Source of the DNA: Mytilus californianus
Taxonomy: Eukaryota > Mollusca > Bivalvia > Mytilida > Mytilidae
DNA length: 64,000 nt
Direction of reading: 5' to 3'
Assembly: GCF_021869535.1 (NCBI RefSeq)
Contig: NW_026262734.1
Coordinates: 76,570,339-76,634,338, forward strand
The notes under the pieces: model-generated
The model's input: only the letters and a program-made list of their open reading frames with translations
What the model was told of the DNA's origin: nothing
Databases searched by the model: none
Made by a program: the position numbers and the translations under genes
Shown: piece by piece, positions 58,527-64,000 of the stretch
Position numbering within the stretch: the stretch's first letter is position 1
Layout: each line of letters begins with the position of its first letter

Positions 58527-60281
58527 GAGAAATGATAAAGATTTCGCCTGATCTCACAGAAGCTTAAGGCAAAAAATATAAGAAATTGATATACTCAGTG
58601 AATGTGAATTAAAATAAAAAAATTACGGTTTTTAAAACTAAACTTGTTGTAAATTTAACTTATAACAAAAACAATAGTTATCAAAGGTACCAGGAATTGC
58701 TTCAAGAATAAGATCCAACATAAAATTTCTCACTTTCAAAAACCTACAATGACCGGAAAGATTGAAAACAAATTTCGATTTTCAATGCTGGCAATCTATA
58801 CATACAACCTTCAGTTGTCTTTGTTTTAATTTCCAAATGAGCTATTTAGATTCCTAATATTTCATCCTGTTCTGAGAAATACTTTATAGTTTTCAACGGA
58901 AAATTATTTCTTAGATTCTAAATCAATTTTTGAATTAAAAACTCATTTGTATTTTATATTTACTGTCTCGTTTATTCAAAACACGTGAGGTAGTAATAAC
59001 GGGGATCGTATTTTATGATAGGTTAAATGGATGTAAAACGTTTTAGAATCAAAAACTTTAATTCATAAATTATACCAATACACCTATAATTTTAATTTTA
59101 ATTTTCTTATATTCTAAATATTCAGAAATAATGAATCCACAAACTAGATGGAATAATTTGTATACGCTCGTCTTAATCGGGACATATAATGGTATAAAGA
59201 AGTCCGTCCGTGATAATGTCTGTCCGTCTGTCAACAGTAGCGAAAGAGTGCGCTAGGGCGAAGTTCTGAAATTGACGCGGCAAAAAAAACCCACACATCT
59301 AGTTTAATATAGTCAAATAGTCTGTAAGTTAACCAGTGTCACCTATCATTTCTCTTTTTATTTTCAATGATTTTGCTAATGAGAGGGAGATGACAAAAAC
59401 AGACTTTCCTTTCTAAAGCGTCGTGAAAGGTTATTTCGAACAATTTTTCATTCTGAAGGTTAACTTTGTGTGGCAACAACATCATGAGATCTGATACTGA
59501 TACATACATGTGATCTCTTGTATTACCGGATAATAAAGTAGGTGAATATAGTTGTTATTTTTGATTCTTGAAAATTTAGATGTGGGTTTCAAACGTCCAA
59601 TTTGCAACTTTTTTCAAACAGTACGCCAGCAAGGAAAACTTGTACTATGACGTCAGATTCAATGTTCTGAAGAAAGACAACTCTTTTCTTCAAAACGAAC
59701 GAGAAAAAAACATGAAAATTGATAATAACTTTTTTGAAAGGTCGGTGACATATACATTTTTTTGCTTTATTTTGAAGAGTACACATGGCACTTTCCTTCT
59801 TGAAATTTTTATGAAAAAATCACTGGTAGATATTTTTTAATACTTGAAAAGTTTTTCATTCTTGCGTTTTATTTTTGGCGGGAATGAAATAAATCATATT
59901 TTTTAAGATCAAAACAATAAGAGTCTTAAACTCTTGAACCTGTATTTGATAGACACAAATCTACTCTTTAACATGAAACAAGAACTATGCTTGTAGGTTT
60001 GATATAATGGGATTTTTTGAGAGTTTAAATAACAAGCAAATATCATGTTAATATTCGGGAAAACACGAAACTGAGGTTGCTATAGTGACAAAACTAAGTC
60101 GGTGACCCCCAATTTTTTTTTATCATATTTTGTTCCTCAAATCATGAAATACCTTTTTCACAAAATTTTAAGGAAAAATCACTGGTAGAACTGAATAGGC
60201 TGTTTGGTCTTTAATGATTACGAAGAACAAAACTAGAATGTAAATAACTACTGATTTACCTGTTTGAACATCTCGCGAGAG
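58527..60281. other. intronic stretch with a ~95-bp dispersed repeat pair
   Basis: Segments at about 59737-59830 and 60097-60190 share TCGGTGAC, a poly-T run and AAAAATCACTGGTAGA. A shorter piece lies at 44926. TGACGTCA occurs at 59648-59655. The 86-codon ORF at 59580-59840 ends in this repeat and has no known domain. Confidence 0.5.
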
Positions 60282-60425
60282 TTCATTATAAGTTATATGG
60301 TTCGCTACTGACCCCTACGGATCCATAGAGGGTTAGTAAAATCCATAGGGAGTGAGGCCGAATCTCCTATGGATTTTATTCACCCTATAAGGTCCGTAGG
60401 GGGTCAGTAGTAAATCGTATAATGA
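60282..60425. repeat. hairpin H7
   Basis: Imperfect arms TACTGACCCCTACGGATCCA and GGTCCGTAGGGGGTCAGTAG, ending in ATCCATAGG / CCTATGGAT. The tip is GAGTGAGGCCGAATCTC. Two TGACGTCA sites follow (60500-60507, 60524-60531). A partial arm copy (CCCCTACGGATCCATAGGAG) recurs near 60557-60576. Confidence 0.85.
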
Positions 60426-61286
60426 ATTTATCGCACGCGGGACTTTTTCTGCTGCGTTTTGTAGAAAAATAAACAATGAAACACAACAACATTAATAGAT
60501 GACGTCACCATTAACAGTAAAGGTGACGTCATGAACCCCCTATGAAATTTACTAACCCCTACGGATCCATAGGAGGTCATTACGCGACGGCGTTAAAACA
60601 ATCAAAACGTGATAATTTACCCGCGGTGCGATAAATTTGCATATTGTTGTGAAGAATACAATTACAACAATGAAAGCAGATTATACCAGCTAAAAATGGC
60701 GTCACGAAATCGGAAACCAAAGTAACGCTACTTTTCTTACACCTGCTACAGAAATACTTACAGTTCTCGGCAATTTCTTCCGACTATTCTTATTAGTTGA
60801 TGTTCTTCATTATTTGAAAGCAAAAGTTACGATTTTGCAGGCGACGATTATCTCTAAATCGGGCAGCGTTACGCACTTCGAAAGCGAAAATAACGATAAG
60901 AAACGACACACAAAAGCGGCCGCATAATCGTTATCATTTGTTTATTTCAAACTCTCTCTAGAGGAAAGTAGAAGACATCGATATTTAAATAAAAATAATG
61001 CCATTTTAAGGTGGAGTAACAACTTCGCTCACCGAAATACACAAATTTATCACTTTTCTATTGTTATTGGAAACGGTTCAAATACCAAATTATTGCCCAT
61101 ATCCTGGTTCTCCAAATAGAAATAAAGTTTGATTTTGATTAAGCATTACAACATCGGTTATAAATTTCTTTTCAAAACGTATAACTTTGCACACCAACTT
61201 TTCATTCTGAACAATTTAGTCACGACAAATTGAATATTTATAAATATAGCGGGGCAGTTCAACGACTTTTTATTCTTTTTTCTTAG

Positions 61287-61496
61287 ATCCGCCTCCACTT
61301 GATATGTGTTTGGAAGATGTGTCTTACCAGAAAATGACAGGTCAAAGTTCAACGTATCTTCGTAGATTCTCTTCACGTAATGGTGTTGACGGCGATCTAT
61401 CTACAATTTTTCATACGCGTTTGGACAAGAATCCATATTGGTGGGTAGACCTCGGATCTTCCTTCTCAGTTCATCATGTTGAAATTTGGAATGTCG
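61287..61496 (+). CDS. F5/8-type C (fucolectin/FTP-like) lectin domain exon
   Basis: A 210-bp exon is bounded by a strong acceptor (TTTTTATTCTTTTTTCTTAG) and donor (GTCG then GTAAGT). Both ends are phase 1, so it is a symmetric module. The peptide has the N-terminal half of an F5/8-type C or eel-fucolectin domain: GQSSTYLRRFSSRNGVDGDL (aligned with the family's 'QSSTY...A.DGN'), then HTRLDKNPYWWVDLGSSFSV and HHVEIWNV. The W-W-V-D-L-G and V-x-I-W-N signatures are hallmarks of this fold, which binds fucose and other sugars in innate-defence lectins. A leading PPPLDMC links to the upstream coiled coil. The second half of the domain must be encoded by exon(s) right of 64000. Phase agreement with the exon ending at 39085 supports one gene, but a different upstream exon is possible. 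Confidence 0.8.
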
Positions 61497-62112
61497 GTAA
61501 GTAAATGAATCCCTGATGTTTGTGCAAAAATGTACAAAATCGGGAATAAAAATACTGGAAATCAAAGTACCGGTATCTATTAAAATAATATTCAATGGTC
61601 ATGATATCTGAATATCAATCTGATTAAAAATCAGATCTATCGTAACTCGCTTACGAGAATAACGAAATAAGAGATATTTTAATTAGATTGTCTGAATATA
61701 GAATTGATGATGACTGGCTTTTTTGTTATATGCACTTTGCAAATGATAGCGGATTGTTGAACAGGGTTATACATGTTATATGGAGTCCCAAATTTTTTTT
61801 TATGAAGAAAAAACTGTTCGGAAGTATTTATAGAAGTTTTTGAGACACGGGGTTAGATGAACTATTAAAATAAACGAGGATGGCAAGTTGTCTTAATGTA
61901 TACATGATAAAAAAAGGTGTTTTTACTAAAATAAGAAACGAAACGAAACGAAATTATATGACGTTCGATAAATTTACTTAAAAAAGGTCTAAAACATAAA
62001 TGGAAGGGTAACCGACATTGTCCAAGGAGGTAATGAATCGCGGACAAACTGTAAACAGTATAGGTTACACTTATCAATTTAGTCTGAACTTAAAAACAAA
62101 CTAAGATATTAA
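61497..62112. other. start of the next intron
   Basis: No exon seen. AT-rich. Confidence 0.45.
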
Positions 62113-62160
62113 ATATGACCCATATGGGTGTATTTTGCAAATAAAATTATTATTATATTA
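62113..62160 (+). mobile_element. LINE 3' end fragment
   Basis: GACCCATATGGGTGTATTTT, GCAAATAAAATTATTATTAT resembles the 3' end of the LINE at 13926-15895 (GACCCTTATGGGTGTAATTT). Confidence 0.6.
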
Positions 62161-62312
62161 TCAAAAATCCCAGGACATGCACACTAAAGAACAAAACTCT
62201 TTATCGAAATATTTCTTTATACCTACACATTTTCTTTCTTGCATTAAAAAGCACAATCGTAAGAATAAATCGCAGATATTTAGTGAAATTATATAATTTC
62301 TAGAATGAAAGA

Positions 62313-62376
62313 ATAATTCAATTCAATTCAATTCAATTCAATTCAATTCAATTCAATTCAATTCAATTCAATTCAA
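62313..62376 (+). repeat. (AATTC)n microsatellite, about 12 units
   Basis: Uninterrupted AATTC pentamers. Confidence 0.98.
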
Positions 62377-62785
62377 ATGTTTATTATCATATATATTTAA
62401 CAATAAGTTTGTGACAAATATAAAATAAGTATAAAATATAACTGAAATTCACATATATATACACAATCATTTAATAACAGTAAATAGTTCAGAGTCCCCT
62501 GTCCTCAGTTCTAATGACTTCGATGTAGGACCCCAATTTATTTACATTCGATGACCCCAATGTATTTACTTGTGATGGTGTTGATGGATTCCGCTCTAGT
62601 TGCAAGATAAGATGCATTCTTTCTAATTTCAAGTAAAAAATTACAAAATTTACAATGACGGGTCAATGTAAATTTTTCAGTGGATCTTTTTCCTTCAAAA
62701 CTTAAAAAAAGTCTACTTCTTTTCCAGAATTTAAAGCTCTATTTTTTGCTCTAAAAAAGATATATATATATAAATTAATATTTGC

Positions 62786-62850
62786 TAACGCAAATTTGAA
62801 GATCTAACATTGTTGGGCTAAATTTGAGACGAATTATGTATATATAGATT
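62786..62850 (+). mobile_element. SINE tail fragment
   Basis: GCAAATTTGAAGATCTAACA, TTGTTGGGCTAAATTTGAGA, CGAATTATGTATATA matches the tail of the SINE family at 63303 and 42830. It abuts hairpin H8. Confidence 0.6.
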
Positions 62851-63005
62851 CTACCACTGCATCGAGTGTGATACGATATTTATCCACTCGAGACAGTTAA
62901 ATTTTCAAATTTAAAACGCGAGGCTCGCCGAGCGTTTTAAATATTTAAAATTTAACTGTCGAGAGTGGATAAATATCGTATTACACGAGATTTGGTGGTG
63001 GAATC
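62847..63005. repeat. hairpin H8
   Basis: Arms GATTCTACCAC...GATACGATATTTATCCACTC and GAGTGGATAAATATCGTATT...GTGGTGGAATC surround the tip AAACGCGAGGCTCGCCGAGC. TGACGTCA (63092-63099) and CCAATGA (about 63185) follow on the right, as with H1 and H2. The 86-codon ORF at 62965-63225 arises from this unit. Confidence 0.9.
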
Positions 63006-63302
63006 TGTTTCTCTAATGATTTTCAAACAATACGCAGGCAAATTTATTCCTTCTTTTCGAATGATCTGCAAAAAGATGTGTTCTTTCTATGTGACGTCAT
63101 CAGGCATGGTCGCCTTTTTTCGTGCCGTCACAATAGAAAATTCAGTGGAAAGCAAGAAAATTCGACGTCATAATCGGATTTTAACCAATGAAGAACTGAG
63201 ATCAAACGAACCACACGTTGATTAAATTCTTTTTATACAATTGGTGCAGAAAGGGATAAATTGACGAAGAATTAGAGAAATATATATATTATGTTCAGTC
63301 TA

Positions 63303-63450
63303 GGTGGTCGAGTGGTCTAGAGCGCTGGACATAGTGCAGGCGGTGTTGTCTCGATATCCCAATAGCATGAATTCGAATCCCGGCGAGGGCAGAACAAAAA
63401 TTTGCGGAAGCAGATTTAACATTTTTGTGCTGATATTTAGAGTAATTATA
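63303..63450 (+). mobile_element. tRNA-derived SINE
   Basis: The head resembles a Leu/Ser-type tRNA: an A-box-like GTGGTCGAGTGGTCTAGAGC and a B-box-like ATTCGAATCCC about 50 bp later. The body GGCGAGGGCAGAACAAAAAT, TTGCGGAAGCAGATTTAAC and a TATATAAAATAT tail follow. It is not a functional tRNA: the arms do not fold cleanly and no acceptor stem closes. The A and B boxes would act as an internal RNA polymerase III promoter. Confidence 0.8.
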
Positions 63451-63496
63451 TATAAAATATTTATAAAACGTCTAGATATTATTCAACGATCTTTCG

Positions 63497-63549
63497 TCAC
63501 CTTTGAAATTTTAGAAATGTACGGTACATTTCTAAAATTTCAAAGGTGA
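63497..63549. repeat. near-perfect palindrome, 53 bp
   Basis: TCACCTTTGAAATTTTAGAA with GTAC at the centre, mirrored by TTCTAAAATTTCAAAGGTGA with essentially no loop. Confidence 0.95.
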
Positions 63550-64000
63550 ACAAAGGGATCGAAACGGTATTTGGAAGGCCATATAATTTACCTCAATTTA
63601 GGATAGACTCTTGAATTTTAAAGAGTCGAAATAGGATGAACGGATTATATAAACCCGAAGGCAAATATAATACAAGCCCAAACGAAAAAATATATACAAG
63701 TCTAAATCGAAAACAACGTTCAAACCGCAATTTATATACGTGTGCATGTAAAACAAATTTCTTGGTAGAGGGGTCTAAATACAGCACAAACAAGATTTTC
63801 CAAAAGACCAAAAAAGTGAAAAGTATTTTTTAACAAATCGCATTTGACTAACAGGTCGAACAACTGATGTTCTTAAACCCTGCTGACTGTCATTGACGAT
63901 TGCCAAATAAATTGATAAGGAGATGTAACATGGATCTTAATTATTAATTTAATATCAAACAGAAAACAATTAACTTGCGGGGAAGATGGTATACCGCAAA
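63550..64000. other. non-coding stretch at the window end
   Basis: Overlapping ORFs on both strands (63593-63833) have no known domain. No exon with lectin character seen. Confidence 0.4.

Larger units (their letters stand above)
39086..61286 (+). other. proposed 22.2-kb intron of the lectin gene
   Basis: Donor GTATGG at 39086 and acceptor TTCTTTTTTCTTAG ending at 61286. It hosts an LTR retrotransposon, two GCGCCGAT-type transposons and at least eight hairpins. I cannot exclude additional small exons within it. Confidence 0.5.

Noticed and set aside
63303..63392. Functional tRNA gene
   Set aside because: A- and B-box-like motifs are present, but the cloverleaf does not close and the sequence continues into a SINE body found elsewhere in the window.

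Overview
This is a eukaryotic, AT-rich, gene-poor window. It most likely comes from a marine bivalve, probably a mussel close to Mytilus. I infer this from dispersed repeats I recognise from mussel DNA (the 'GTTGAAGGC..GTAC..GAGAGTTGTCTCATTGG' family, the 'TGACCTTGACCTCATTTTCATGG' repeats, a tRNA-derived SINE) and from a lectin gene of a type expanded in bivalves. No database search was run.

Layout. 1-1.18 kb: nothing seen. 1.18-6.21 kb: a 68-bp satellite containing a near-identical 1573-bp higher-order duplication. 6.2-13.7 kb: small duplications, MITE A (7344-8532), a tandem 304-bp mussel repeat and a hAT-like MITE. 13.75-16.06 kb: a 5'-truncated LINE reverse transcriptase lying between long inverted repeats. 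16.5 kb: a possible orphan exon on the minus strand. 17.1-21.5 kb and 32.5-35.0 kb: two copies of a ~2.5-kb repeat. The first copy carries two extra insertions whose empty sites survive in the second. 22.98-25.79 kb: a Mutator-like (MULE) transposon with a decayed transposase, and a second related element nested inside it. 30.1-31.1 kb: a cluster of GGACA/TGTCC inverted motifs. 36.6-37.8 kb: mussel dispersed repeats.

The one host gene I can support runs on the plus strand. A signal-peptide and coiled-coil exon (38839-39085) and an F5/8-type (fucolectin/FTP) lectin exon (61287-61496) have matching phase-1 splice sites. They would be separated by a ~22-kb intron, and the 3' exons lie beyond the window. 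That intron holds many hairpins, two GCGCCGAT-type elements (47244-47998, 52770-53496) and a complete Ty3/gypsy element (53802-58521). The gypsy element has 245-bp LTRs that read as identical, a 5-bp target duplication and a single gag-pol frame broken by one stop codon.

Main discoveries. (1) Three DNA transposons with perfect 8-bp target duplications share a modular terminus: GGTNNNNTCC, then 7 nt specific to each element, then CCCACTTTT. The 7-nt block is iterated just inside the ends of two of them. (2) About eight long hairpins have unrelated arms but a GC-rich tip in common, and several are accompanied by TGACGTCA and CCAAT motifs. One is shown to be an insertion by an empty site inside this window. 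(3) TGACGTCA occurs 12 times, where about one is expected by chance. Nothing here looks prokaryotic, and no CRISPR, rRNA or functional tRNA gene was seen.
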